64,000 nucleotides of DNA, taken from Haemonchus contortus. Its lineage: Eukaryota > Nematoda > Chromadorea > Rhabditida > Trichostrongylidae. Each line of letters opens with the position of its first letter. Position 1 is the first letter of the stretch. The position numbers were made by a program, and so were the translations under genes. Below, in pieces: positions 29,246-40,680 of this stretch. The stretch is from contig LS997566.1 in NCBI GenBank assembly GCA_000469685.2, forward strand, positions 36,310,420 through 36,374,419. Direction: 5' to 3'. Below the pieces are notes generated by a model. The model worked only from the letters and a program-made list of their open reading frames with translations, was not told the origin of the DNA and searched no databases.

Positions 29246-32200
29246 GATTGTGTCCTTTTTGGGGTGTTTTCTGTGAAACTTCACTCATGCGAGTCCATTG
29301 GTACCTTCTCCGTACCTGTAAACAAGAAAATAAATCTAATCGGCAAGTGCTCTGAATCGTTCAACGACTCGTCTATTTTTATCTGGGACGTCACCCAAGG
29401 CAGACCTTGGGAACAACATGCAATCAAGTGCTCAAGGGTAATTAGGAGGGAGGGCCCATAAACGGGAGCCAATGTTTTTATGAAGAAGATTAGTCAATTT
29501 TTTTTAAATGAATGGCTAAGCTCAAAACGGTTAGCGAAGCACGGGACAAGTGCTTCTGAGGGGAGGGGCTTCGAGTAGGGTGAGCCATTTATCACTATCG
29601 ATCTCAACATCTAGCTCCGCCTACTGACAACCCCTCCCCTACCCCTACTGGCCTAGTACCAACTGGTAGTATTCAATTATTACAACGTCAAGATGCAAAA
29701 CAAACTATTTCTGCTGAAGCTTGACCTATAAAGTGGTTTGGTGGTCCCCTGAAACACGTGTAGATCATCTTCAAGTTTGACGCCTTGGGACTCTACAAGT
29801 TGGTCACCGCTTTCAATGAAAACATGCATTTTAGAAGGTAAAAATGCCCTAGTCCTAAATGTCATACTCATTTCTGTCTATAAGAGAGCTAATGGCTTGG
29901 AAAGTTGAGAATATTTTTTATCAATCGCGTTATTCGTGAAAAGTTGGATGCATATAGCCAAGAACGCTAACTGGGGTAGGCCAAAAGGCCCCGGGTCTGA
30001 AAATTAATTTGGAAATTGCCAAGAAATGGGTGAAATATTTGTGAACAGGACCATCAACTGCCCGTCTCCTGAACATGAAATTTCAGCAAAAAGTAATTTG
30101 CTTGTTTTACCGTAAAAACTTAATGGTCCCAGAACATCAACAACCTGAAGTTCATGAGACTCCCAGAACCATAAGCTAAGTTTACAGCTGTTTCGACCAT
30201 CGAGGAAATGAAATCGGAGCTTCCCTGACAAACAAAAATGTTTAGTTTTGAAGCTGTTGTAGGTGTGATGGGTAAATTCCCCAGTTACATGGAATTTTCC
30301 TGGATTGAAGAGGTAAAAAACGGCCGGGTTTCGAAATGTAAACTTTTTGTATCACTAGGGTGATAAAAAGTTGTGAAAAGAAGCAAAAAAAGGAGAGAAC
30401 GAGTTGGCAGGTAAGCGCCTGCCTTTGTTCCAAACGGGAACGATAAATACCCATAGCGCATGACTATCGATTGTAGCACGATGTTCTTCGGGCATTTTTT
30501 TCCCGGGTTAGAAAAAAGTTTCCCTGAAAGAAGTGCAAAAATGGGGGAAGCCCAAATTACCTTAAGAGAAAATCGATGTTAAAACTTCTGGAAAACTGGA
30601 AAACATGATTACGATAAGATAATCTAGTATTTAGTGAGCTGAGCAAACTAAAGGCATCGCATAATAACAAGTGTGGGCGGGCTATAAATGGGGCCCATAG
30701 AGGTGTTGGCAAACAAAAACAAGTGTAATCTATCGATAAGCATGCGTCCCATCACCACCGAGCACGAACAAAACATCAGACAGAAGATGAGCCCCACGTG
30801 ATTACTGCTTTCCCATTATACCCGAAAAAAAAGCTTCCACGCTCAGACATTAATTCGCACAAGAAGGATAGCTCAACATTGCCCCAAGCTCTTACCGTAA
30901 TCTGTTTGCTTACGATAATCAGTACGTAATCGACACACGCTATTTTACGACTATTCGTGAATATTTGAAGTATTGGAAGCCCTTGTGAATTTTCCTTCTT
31001 GCTGCTACTCAGTTATCAGGAGATCTAAGAATCACAGCTGCGTGTCGATCTCGATAATCCTTGTGGATGCCGCCTTACCTCCGCTTCTGATCAAAGTGGC
31101 AGGGAGTCATATAGGAATCGATCGATCCACTCAACGATCTTCATGGCCTTTGCGAGTTCAAACTTCATCGCGAACTCTGCGAACACGCGACTTTTCAACA
31201 GCTGATCATGGGTGGACATCATCAACCACCAAAACAGGAGATCGCAAGACCAGCAACCAAAAATTCCCAAGAAATTAACTACCCGGTACACTTAGTGCTA
31301 CAGTTTACCGTGAAATTTTCCATTCGATCAATACTTGGTACCATCAATTTGAGAAGTTATATGAAATTGCACACCAGGAGGACGTCCCAGTCACCGAATT
31401 TCTACAAAGAAGGAGGTCAAAATACTCGAATACGCGACGGCTCATGCCGATCGCGGCGAATTTTTTGATAGTTGCCTCGCGACATCTAACCGTTAGGATC
31501 GTGTTAGGAACACTGAGCCCTGCAGGTAGAGGGGTTTATGCTATGCCACGCCGAGAGAGCGGCATGGCTCGCTCGCCGCATTCGCCATAGGGCCATTGGT
31601 TGATTGGAGCACACAATGTATTGGTCAGAAATAAATGGACCTTCAGGAGCGGTTATTCTTATGGCAATTTAAAGGTGCGAGATCACTAGCGAAGATTGTA
31701 TGCGTGCATGCATGTGTCGATGGGAATCGGAGCACAAACCCTGTCACTCAAGCCTTGCCTTCTCACCTTCCATTCAATAAGAGACGTTAGACGGTCAGAG
31801 CCTGTCATATAGAAGTTGCACATGCACACCTGAAGGAGGCGCTCGGTGATAGAATTGTCACAGCACTGGACAATCTAATCAGGACCAACAGCGTTGTTAC
31901 TGTATTAGGGTAACGGCTCAAAAATCTGGCTGCTGAAGCACTCCCCAAAATTTCAATGGTTGCAGCGAGGTTGTAAGAAGCCCGAAGAACTACGGATACG
32001 AATTCTTTTTGTAGTCCCCTTACTGCTCCACACCCACAAATGATTTTAAACATTATACTACTTTTAGTAGTGTGAAACAATAGCGGAATTACGGTAAGAA
32101 TCTGAATCTGAAATAATTTGTAGTTCTGGCAGTCTAACAGGACATTATCATTGTTATTACGTTTTCTTGCTACTGAATATACATCCGTTCTGTTCACTAC

Positions 32201-32371
32201 GAAGCATACCCCACGTCGCACTTTGTGTTGTGCACTTTTGACAGACGAGTAAGATGAGCAGGAAAAAGGACAAAAGCAAAAGCCCCCCACGTCAAGGGGA
32301 ACTGATTGGTGGCAGCATAAAATCACGTCAACAGGAAATTCTGCTGATATCTATCAAGGCGTTGTCTGAAA

Positions 32372-32398
32372 GTTCAAGTAAAGTACTTTTACTTGAAC
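32372..32398. repeat. Perfect 11-bp palindrome
   Basis: GTTCAAGTAAA at 32372-32382 and its exact reverse complement at 32388-32398 around a 5-base centre. It could be a protein-binding dyad or the ends of a tiny element; no further context supports either. Confidence 0.4.
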
Positions 32399-32728
32399 GT
32401 ACTCTAAGACAGAGGTTTTACACTCGTGGCTTTCGCTAACTAGGAAATCGAAAAATCGATGGCTCTCCCTTTTCAAACGTTTCTCGCCTTTGTATACACC
32501 CAAAATGACCTTTGATGATGGTTCTAAGTCCAACTAGAATCCAAAAGATTCGAGTGAGAAGCTACAAAAATGCTTTCCAACTAAAGCTTTATTCCGAAAA
32601 TGTATTAGAATGGGGAAGTTAAATATAAAAATAATTACTGAATGATTTCATTCATTCAGAACTGATGATTAATCAATTGCATTACAAAACAACTGACACC
32701 GTTTTAATTACCGAATTGTTTTTGTTTC

Positions 32729-32938
32729 TTACTCAACATCTGGCGCTAAATTGAAATTTTGGTTTCCCCAGTCAACGACACTTGGGAAACAACCATCATA
32801 TGAAATATGCGTCACATGGTTATCGAATGTCACCCATCGACTGCAAGAACTATGGCTGGCGGAACGAGCAGTTATCGCCGACGGTTTCAGCTTCTTTCCT
32901 GGAACCAAGGACAACTCCAGTTCGGCACTCTCCCAGGT
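32729..32938 (-). CDS. Candidate alternative terminal exon of the membrane-protein gene
   Basis: After an acceptor TTAATTAG, an open reading frame of 69 codons runs from TWESAELELSLVPGKK to APDVE and a TAA at 32729-32731. It begins in phase 0, the phase left by the transmembrane exon at 34186-34239, so it could replace or be independent of the terminal exon at 33225-33332. It is Ser- and Thr-rich near the start, with RWVTFDNHVTHISYDG further on. No family recognised. It could instead be the last exon of a separate gene. Confidence 0.45.
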   Translation of the reverse strand, partial: TWESAELELSLVPGKKLKPSAITARSASHSSCSRWVTFDNHVTHISYDGCFPSVVDWGNQNFNLAPDVE

Positions 32939-33224
32939 CTAATTAACGAGAGCCTATCACTGTCAGGTACTAAATGAAGAAGCAGTCCCTGCCATTACAC
33001 ACGCGAGAACAGGCCTATTCAAGAGAACGCAGACAACGAGGCAAAAATGTTGAATCACCCAGAGTCAAATTAAGGGAAATGACTATATAACGTACTACTA
33101 CTAGCTACTTACTACTTAACTCTTAAGCTTGTATTCCAGAAAGGTTCTGTCCCATGCGTTGCTGACTTGCGAAAACCAAAATTCTGTTTAGAAATGTAAA
33201 ATGGAAAATGTCTACTGCGAAATG

Positions 33225-36200
33225 TCAAGCTTCTTCTTGTTGCTCTGCTTGGGCGCTGGAGGAGCCCGTTCTCATAGCCTTCGTAGAAGATCCCTCCCTA
33301 AGAGAGGCCTTCGCACTTCTTTGAGATAGTTGCTGAAACTCAACATTTGCAATTCAAGTATCTCTAGAAAGGAGATGGAAATCTTCAAAAAACACAGCTT
33401 TGAGTAAGAAACCTGCAGCTGTGATGACGGCCAAAGGTGCTGTTTATGTTTATTTTATGTTCACGTTTCCAGAATTCAACAGAAAAATGGTAATGGTGTT
33501 GAACGGAACAGCTGTTCAGCATTTGCACGACCCATGGAACGATTCCCGTGCTGTCTCCGGCCAGGTCCTTCGACCATGCATAGTGCTAATGCTGCTAATT
33601 TTGTATTGACTTGAAAAAAAAAGATCTGGACACCACAAGGTGAGCTAACTGAATGGCTGTATAGAGTAGTGTATGTGTATATGTATACATATATCTTGTA
33701 CAGTATACAAGTAAGGTGAATGACTCATTGGACACATTCAAGCGTCTTCATGGTTTTGAATGGGAGTCGGATACATGGCGCAACTTAAAAAAGAAACAGG
33801 TCATCAGTGAAATAGCAATAGTTGCCTAATGAAAGAGACTCGGTCTGGGGACAGTGGGTTAGGGGCAAATGCGAACTCAGAGCGGCAGGAAACGATGGAT
33901 ACTCAATTGACCCCTTAAGGAACGTAAGTTCAAACTCGCCCATCCTAGTGCTGAAAAGTCAAACTTTACTATGCGAGCAGTTTGTTATGTTAATTATTTG
34001 CTCTCCAAATCTACGCGGGCAAATGAAGGGCTCAATTTCGAGTCGGCCGGTGCTAATTTTACTGTGATTCCTCGGAAAATCTACAAATAAAGCATAGAAT
34101 GAGTAGCATGAGAAAGTGTATTTATTTGATAATATAGAATCTTCTATCCTTTTCGGAGAAACTGATCGAAAGAACAATTACTTACACGTTTGCGAACGAA
34201 CAGGTAAATTACTACAGCAAAGATTAATATGAGGGCAACCTGAAAAAAGCATGTCGTTAAGTATGACCGGGGTTCAGCTGGAATCCTTATAATTAGATCA
34301 AATTGGAGCTGAAATGAATGTTCTATCAGGACGAAAAGACCCATAGGTTCAAGCGATTATCCACCAAACCATCGCAGTCACTTCTGCGGAATTAGTTTGC
34401 CACGCGCAGACCGAACTTGGCTAGTCTCTTGTCAGGACCTTTCATATCTATCCTGGAAAAGTTGAACGGTCCTGACACGTCAAGACGTCGCGGAACAGCG
34501 GCGGTGATCTTGTCTTGACAAGGCGACCATGATGACGTATCCTGAACCACCAACGCCCATTCCCACTCGGTGAGGTGACTTTGGGAATAAACTACCCTGA
34601 CATGCTTGAATTGTTCATTTGTGCTATGGTTGTTGCCTGCTTAAAACACAAACGAGCTTGTCAATGGGGAAAACAAGTTCAAAACGACGGCTCAGTCCTT
34701 ACTCCGCACGATATGGAAGCTACCCTCAATCCAGAAAAACTAGAACTAGAAATCAATCTGCAGTAGCAAAATAATTGCAGGCAATGCGCGGCATTGCATA
34801 AAGTTGGCTGCAGTAATATGCCTGCTGGCAAGGTGTGGGTCCCGTTGCGAATAGTGTAACTTCTACATACAGCTTCCACGACGCTTAGGAACTTGTCCGC
34901 CTTGAGTGTGTACGTCGATTAAGTCAGTTTTGGGGCCCTTATTACGCCCTGACTCGGCCATCTTTCAACCCAATACTGTCCCTTAAAGGCACCGTTCGCG
35001 ATGATTCAATGGGTGGGTGTGTTGATGACGTGTCCGCCTCTTATTCGATGTCACCTCAGACAGTCTGACGTGGCGTCGAATGAGAGGCGGACACGTCATC
35101 GACACACCCGCCCATTGAATCATCGTAAACGGTGCCTTTAAGCTATCCTCGGGGGTCATAGGTTCAACCAAGGGAGAAATCTCAAGAACCATTTTTGACG
35201 TGGACTGTCCCTTCAAAGTTGACGAAAGCGTTGAAGTAGTTAGAGGAAATTACGATAAAAAGCTTACCCCCACGGCAATGATGAACCCGAGTGGCAATCC
35301 TTCATCCTCTGCTGTCGGCGAACGAGTGGTTTTCCGTTCTGAATTAATAGCGCGACTTGAAAAGTATCCCGTCTGAACGTTCAGATAATCGTAAGTTTTA
35401 TTGTATTTCATTGGCTTATTTATTACAGTGAAAAACGCGTTACAATGAATGGCCAATCCTGCAGTAAGCAAATTCATGCCTGTTTAACTGTTGTCCCTTC
35501 GATCATCGCACTACTCGAGCGGCACCAGAAACTTCTTCTTTCGCCGCTAGTAAAGTCTAGAAGACACTCTTTGCGTGAGGTACACGAGGCATATAATTCC
35601 TTTCGTTCAGAGCTTTTGTGAAGAATCCGGCAATCGGGCTGGCGGCCGTTCAGGTATTCGTTTGACAGCCGGAGAAATCCGAACAGTAACCGTCCGGATT
35701 GAACGGTCATCACAAACTCGCATGACTTGTCGTGCCCATCTCATCTTTGATTCCTTACGATGAGTAACGAAGTCGCTGAACTTCGTTCGATGACTGGACT
35801 CGGAACTCTGGGTTCCATGAGCACTCGCGTGAAGAGAGAAAGTGTAAGAATAGTTCCTTCCTCAGTGCGTTAGACGGCGCTGACGGTATGGTCAACCTGC
35901 TTGCGTAGAAGCTAAGTCTTGAAGGAGTAGGTCAGGGCAGGAAAGGCCGCATTGTCGAAAAGATGGCTGCGAAGCCGGAGTTTTTGCCTTCTTCACTACT
36001 TGCTCGATGTTGTTGAGCGCTCCCCAAGTCGAGCATTTCCTTTTGCTCAGCTCGAAGCAAGGTCTTCATCATGTTGACTTCTCGACCCAGATAAATGTAG
36101 CTATAGCGTTCAGGAATATTTGTCCTGATCAGATAAAACGAACATCAGGTAAAAACCCGTCTTCCAGCCAGAAGGTGATCCTTCCTCAAACGCTGTCTAA

Positions 36201-37501
36201 TACGGCCACCATTCGTTTCGCCTGCACGATGTTAACGTCGTCTACAAAGCGGAGATAATGTAAATGGCGGCCGTCGACGTAGCCTCCCATGTCTTCCCAT
36301 TCAAAATGACGCATGATTTTGACAGCGGCACCGAAGAGTTTGGGGTAATAGTATGGCCCAGCCCTCTCTTCATGTTGTCAATGACTTCCTTATAGAATGA
36401 CCTGGTCATGAAGCTGTTTAGAGGTCATGAAGCTTTCTAATGTACAGAGTAGAGACATCGCGGTGGCTCAAGGCTTGGATGATCGCTTCCGTCTTGACAG
36501 TACTGAAGGCTTGGTATGAATCAATGACCGCGACACGGAACCGTATGTTGTACCGACACTTCTGCAAGTCTTGTTGGTCACTAGATTATCGACATCACTT
36601 TTGGTGTTCAGTTTCGGTGGAGTGTTAGAATATACTAGAAATGTCAAAATACTAATGCAGTTCTACATAAATTAGTTGCGGGATTGCCAAGTTTCATTTC
36701 TTGTGTGTGGGTAATCGAACTGCCCGTCGGCTATGCAAGATGACAAACAATTAGGAGTGCATTCGGCTCGTCTAATTCCGTTCGCCAGTTTGCAGCCAGC
36801 TCAGCCCATTGCCAAATGTCTCGAAACAGCTTTCCTTAGTCTAGGAGGGCATACGAACTACGTTCTGAACAGTTCACTAGAATACTTAACTCTGTATACA
36901 TACAATATGACTGATGAAACCTCTAGGCGTGATACTGACCAGGTCCTAAGCCATGACTTATTCAAACGTAAGGTTTTTGGAGCCCACAGTATATACATGA
37001 AAACCGCAACAACAGAATGCATCCAGGAGATTGCTGGGTATGCACGAATGGGATGGTTAGCCTAAGGTGCGGCTGCTTCCCCTGTTTGGGTGCTAGTGTC
37101 AAGCAAGGATTTTTTTTTGTACAGCGAGCATTTCACTTGAATCCAGAGCTGCTATTGTTCACGTAGCGGTCATACTCGGCTACTAGCGTCAGCGATTCGC
37201 TTAAAGCACAGAATTAGTGTTCGTGTAGAGGAAACAAAGGTATGTAGCACGTGCTTTTGACAACTTCTCTGTTTGAATATTTTCTTTTGCCATCACCAGT
37301 ACCAGCAAAGTAAGATGTATTAGCTTAAGGGACTGCTTCGCTTCCGCCGCATGCCGCAAAAGTTCAATGAGTGATTGAAGAAAGCTCACTCACTGCGTGG
37401 TCTCCGAGTAGTTTTCGTCGTTTTCGTAGTGAGAATCTCTAGCGTGGTATTGTCGACAGACACGACTTCTGTGGTGGTGACGGTGTAGTCGGTGAGGTTA
37501 T
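33225..37501 (-). CDS. Partial gene: single-pass membrane protein with Thr-rich ectodomain
   Basis: Unrecognised type I-like membrane protein assembled from four visible exons. 37501-37394 encodes a Thr-rich stretch beginning NLTDYTVTTTEVV, with N-glycosylation sequons NLT and NTT and the end TTKTTKTTRRPR. 35372-35268 ends EDEGLPLGFIIAVG. 34239-34186 encodes VALILIFAVVIYLFVRKR. 33332-33225 encodes a basic, Ser-rich tail that ends EQQEEA and a TGA. The second and third join in phase 0 into one transmembrane helix of about 23 residues followed by the basic stop-transfer RKR. The Thr-rich exon ends in phase 1, so at least one exon between it and 35372 is missing from this model. The N-terminus and signal peptide are not found. 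Membership of the Thr-rich exon is inferred from strand, order and mucin-like composition. Confidence 0.55.
34780..35215. repeat. Dispersed repeat R1, copy 1 (split by a MITE)
   Basis: Matches the copies at 49143-49400 and 53456-53590. Shared landmarks are CTGCAGTAA, ACGACGCTT, GTGTGTACGTCGA, CCCTTATTACGCCCTG and, after the MITE, TATCCTCGGGGGTCA. It is non-coding and interrupted at 34983-35141 by a palindromic element. Confidence 0.6.
34983..35141. mobile_element. Palindromic MITE flanked by TTAA
   Basis: A 159-bp near-perfect palindrome that begins TTAAAGGCACCG and ends CGGTGCCTTTAA. The arms run almost to the centre (GATGACGTGTCCGCCTC against GAGGCGGACACGTCATC). The TTAA at both ends (34983-34986 and 35138-35141) matches the target preference of piggyBac-type transposases. 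It sits inside repeat R1; the copy of R1 at 49143 lacks it, giving an empty-site comparison. Confidence 0.75.
35520..36640 (-). mobile_element. Degenerate RTE-type non-LTR retrotransposon fragment
   Basis: Reverse-transcriptase remnants read on the minus strand through stops and frameshifts: AFSTVKTEAIIQALSHRDVS (about 36530), VIDNMKRG, FEWEDMGGYVDGRHLHYLRF with a degraded DD box (about 36260), YLGREVNMM, SKMRWARQVMRV and DDRSIRTVTV..PERPPARLPD (about 35620-35750). This order is typical of RTE elements common in hookworm genomes. The N-terminal endonuclease is absent here. The fragment lies between exons of the membrane-protein gene, in the same orientation, and is a pseudogene. Confidence 0.8.
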
Positions 37502-38863
37502 CTTAATTTTTAATGTTTGCTCGGATTGCCATTAATAGCAAGCAATTCTACATTTGTCAAAATACAGAGGAATTGAATGCATTGCATCAGAGAAACAGAA
37601 GCCAGTAATCAATATGGTGCTAGGAAAGCAATGAGGCGGTATGGTACAGGTAAGTGGTTATGACCAGTACAAGAAATCCTTTTTTATAAAAAGATTAGTT
37701 CGATAGCCCTTTTGGTACAGGGGCCGTACCTTCACTATATATTAGTCCGTCTGTATGCCTCTCTGTGCGCCTATGCATCCGCAAAACTTATGGAGAACAC
37801 CGGGAAGTCGGGTAGTAACAAAGGAAAGTAAGCTCGAAATGGGGATAGTGCCTAGGACAGCAAAGATCAAATAAGGTGTATTCTTTGCCCTGATAATGAT
37901 GGCAGTAAGGAGCCATTTGTGATTGAACGACGAATTATTACTCGGCTCTCATCTGCAGTAGAACAACTACATATATTGATAAGGGATACATGCAATGAAG
38001 TGAAACTAAAGAACTGGGTTATCAGTGGGCACCGAAAGAAGCAGTTCAGCCCCTTCTACCTTATGCGGCACAGCGAGTTTCGATTTAGAGGAATTAAGGT
38101 TCTTCAAGATCACATGCATAAGGAGAGGTTAGATGCCCGCGGACCTCCCGTGGTTTTTTTTTAACAGCGGCTATCCAGCGCCTTTAATCAAGCACTGGTA
38201 GGATACTGCACCGTTCCTCCTCTTTCCTCCCAAATGCCCGATGAAGATTCAACCATCAGTCCACTTGTTCTAAGGTGCGAACATTATGCGGTCTCCGCTC
38301 ACGACGCGGGACTTTCAGCGGAGCCGCCGAGCTGCCTAGGCAGCTTGTCTTGGTTAGTTGTCTCGCCAAGTGATATTAATGTTTAATCAAGCACGATGCT
38401 CGTTACCCCTAAATTTTTTGCATTTTCACCAAGCCTATGAATGGTTCTTACTGACGTATCCAACTCGGCCTATGGCTTACTGAAGCGGGTAAAACTTAAA
38501 ACAACGATGGTGTAAACCATGACTTACAAGCATCAATTAACAAAGGTAATACGTTCATGCTGTGGGCATAACAACTACAAATGCTTCACCCTTTGCTGCG
38601 CGCTGTTTTCTATTTTTGCTATCATGAAAGTAAACATTCAATCCACCAGTAACTACCTATCTGAAAGTTCCTTGGTAATCAATTCTGTCGTTAACATCTT
38701 GGTAGGGCGGTTGTTGTAGAGAGAATGATTGCGTTGACAGCAAACTATCAGTATAACTCATCAGGATATCATCTTCACCATCACCGATTTGCCCCAGAGG
38801 GCGACCTCTTCGTGTTCGCTGGTGACTCGGGCGATTCCGTTAGCAATCGTCCTGACTCGACAG

Positions 38864-39230
38864 TCATGGGCATGTTCGGCTAACCTGGCCTTCGACCCCT
38901 AAGCCTGCTCGGTAGCATTCGTCATTATAATCCGTTGGCAAAGTCCGAAAGTCGAGATTTCTTTCTAGGTGTACAGGGAAATACTGAGCAATGACTGAAG
39001 GCACGCACATCCTGTCTGCACCGAGTTTGCTCCTTTGAGTCGGCGCCAAGGATGGACAGACAGCAGAATCAAAGAAAGGCATGGATCTAGATGTTCGTTG
39101 ATCCCCTAGTACGGCTTTTCTTCTGAAATGCTCTCCATGCAGCTTTCTTCTTCTGATCAGCTCCGGAGTGAGGTCTTCAACATGACTTCTCGACATAGGA
39201 ACACGCCTAAGAGCATTCAGAGATTCGTCT
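38864..39230 (-). mobile_element. Possible upstream fragment of an RTE-like retroelement
   Basis: A minus-strand open stretch contains EDLTPELIRRRKLHGE, which recalls the Glu/Leu/Arg-rich linker (LTPET..LI.RRR) preceding the reverse transcriptase in RTE polyproteins. It is on the same strand as, and 2.2 kb upstream of, the RTE fragment at 35520-36640, so the two may once have been one element. The match is short and the rest is unrecognisable. Confidence 0.3.
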
Positions 39231-39559
39231 TCTTATGCGTGAAAGACGCGTCAGAAACCGTATAGCAATCAAAGACAAATATAAGGGTAATTTTTTTCTG
39301 AGAGTGCCAGTCTCCCGGTGATAAATATAAAATGTTCCTCAGTATTTTACAACATGCTATTGGGTTATATGTTCCTCCTGAGCAGATTCAGGCTCATCCT
39401 CCATCATATCTACAGAACACGATTCACCATCGGAGTTGTTTATTCCATGCTGCTGAAGCTTCATAGGATAATTGGAACTAGAATAGATTTCACTCATATT
39501 CACGAAAGTTTGATTTTCTTTTGAAGAAATACAACATCCACTGTGAAGTTTGAGGTTAC

Positions 39560-39748
39560 ACTGAGGAGCTTCCAGGTTTACTAGAAGGTTCTCAATAGTA
39601 AGAAGAAAAAAGTATTCCATAAGCTATTGAATAGGAAGCTTTGGGTCTTTTTCAAGGTCGTGAATGTTGAAAGTGGAGTGCCCCAAGGTGGTCTATTACC
39701 ACCTATTTTTTTGCTATGTACTGAGGAGCTTCCAGGTTTACTAGAAGG
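39560..39748. repeat. 29-bp perfect direct repeat
   Basis: The same 29 bases (starting ACTGAGGAGCTTCCAGG, ending CTAGAAGG) occur at 39560-39588 and 39720-39748. The second copy encodes part of the reverse-transcriptase fragment; the first lies upstream of it in unrelated context. Confidence 0.85.
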
Positions 39749-40680
39749 ATGTGGTGTTGTCTGCAAACAATGCGCGGATGACCTCATGGTTTATAGGAAG
39801 TTGGAAGGCAGTGATGTTACATAGAGAATTCAAAAGGCTTTGGACTGTTATTTCGTTTGGTCGTGTAAGTGGAATTTACCTCTTGCACCGGAGAAAACTG
39901 TTTATATGAGAATTGGAGCTTAATCGAGTATTCCGAATACCTATCGTCTTGCTGATCATGTCCTTACTAAAGTCTCTTCCGTTAAGGACCCAGCCCTCCA
40001 CTATGACAATAAGCATAGTTTCTCTAATCACTATGCGGCTATTTTTAAAAAAGGCTATCTTCCGAACATACCAAGTCTTCAAGGGTCTAGCGATAAGTGA
40101 TGAGGACATTCCACTGAGATCTCACGAAATGTATATACGCCCCATAGCTGAGTGCTGCACGTTTGTTTTCTGCTCATATAAGATAAAGGATATCCAGTTG
40201 ATGGAAAAAAAAATTCAAGATAATTTCACTCGGAAGCTGGTTATTAGGTCGGGTGAAGCTACGTACGTGCAGATGCCTCGACCGAACTCAAGGGATAAAG
40301 TTTACAATTGCATTGTTTACGCTCTCGTAAGAAGGTTTATGATGCATGTATGGTGTTCAAGTTGCTTTCCGGTATTGCTATGATCGATGCATCCAAATTT
40401 TATGCAAAGTTGGAATCTAGAACCACAGGTGGACTTGTGAAAATTTCATATGCAACTCCGAAAACTAACATTAGACGTTACAGCTTTACTTGCCGTGCCG
40501 TTACTACTTTTATATCTCTCGAATCAAATGTGGCACTCGCCACTTCCATGTTTGCACTTTTCAAGCTCTTATCTTAAAAAAAGCTCTCGCCTTACAACAA
40601 GGTTACGTTACGTTGTTAGTTATAGCAATTGTCTACCAAGTTTGCCTTATGCAACGTCTTCAATAAATAAATAAATGAAT
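39640..40680 (+). mobile_element. Degenerate non-LTR retrotransposon fragment (Jockey/CR1-like)
   Basis: The plus strand encodes SGVPQGGLLPPIFLL and CADDLMVYRKLE, corresponding to reverse-transcriptase blocks 4-5 (GVPQGS..P and the YADD catalytic box, here CADD). After several stops and frameshifts come MYIRPIAECCTFVFCSYKIK and QLMEKKIQDNFTRKL, the C-terminal region of such elements. The fragment ends in an AATA-type repeat (40661-40680), as in non-LTR elements with simple-repeat tails. The 5' half is missing. Inactive. Confidence 0.78.

Noticed and set aside
29680..30340. Minus-strand open stretches (for example GKLRFHFLDGRNSCKLSLWFWESHELQVVD) that might be upstream PFKFB exons
   Set aside because: Acceptors and donors exist, but phases do not lead to the 28452 exon, and neither PFKFB nor another family is recognisable.
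31805..32326. Longest single open frame in the window, 173 codons on the minus strand
   Set aside because: Starts and ends with low-complexity or Cys/Ser-biased sequence, has no domain, and the opposite strand over 31810-31915 reads more like protein (HAHLKEALGDRIVTALDNLI). It is at best a shadow of a decayed plus-strand coding sequence.
32254..32439. Plus-strand open frame starting MSRKKDKSKSPPRQGE
   Set aside because: Basic, low-complexity start, no conserved motif, no visible splice continuation; its 3' part overlaps a perfect palindrome.
33400..33620. Plus-strand open frame (VYVYFMFTFPEFNRK...)
   Set aside because: First considered as a transposase fragment, but no DDE/DDD or other transposase block can be aligned, and it lies antisense inside the membrane-protein gene.
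34983..35216. 77-codon open frame on the minus strand
   Set aside because: Lies across the palindromic MITE; coding appearance comes from the repeat.
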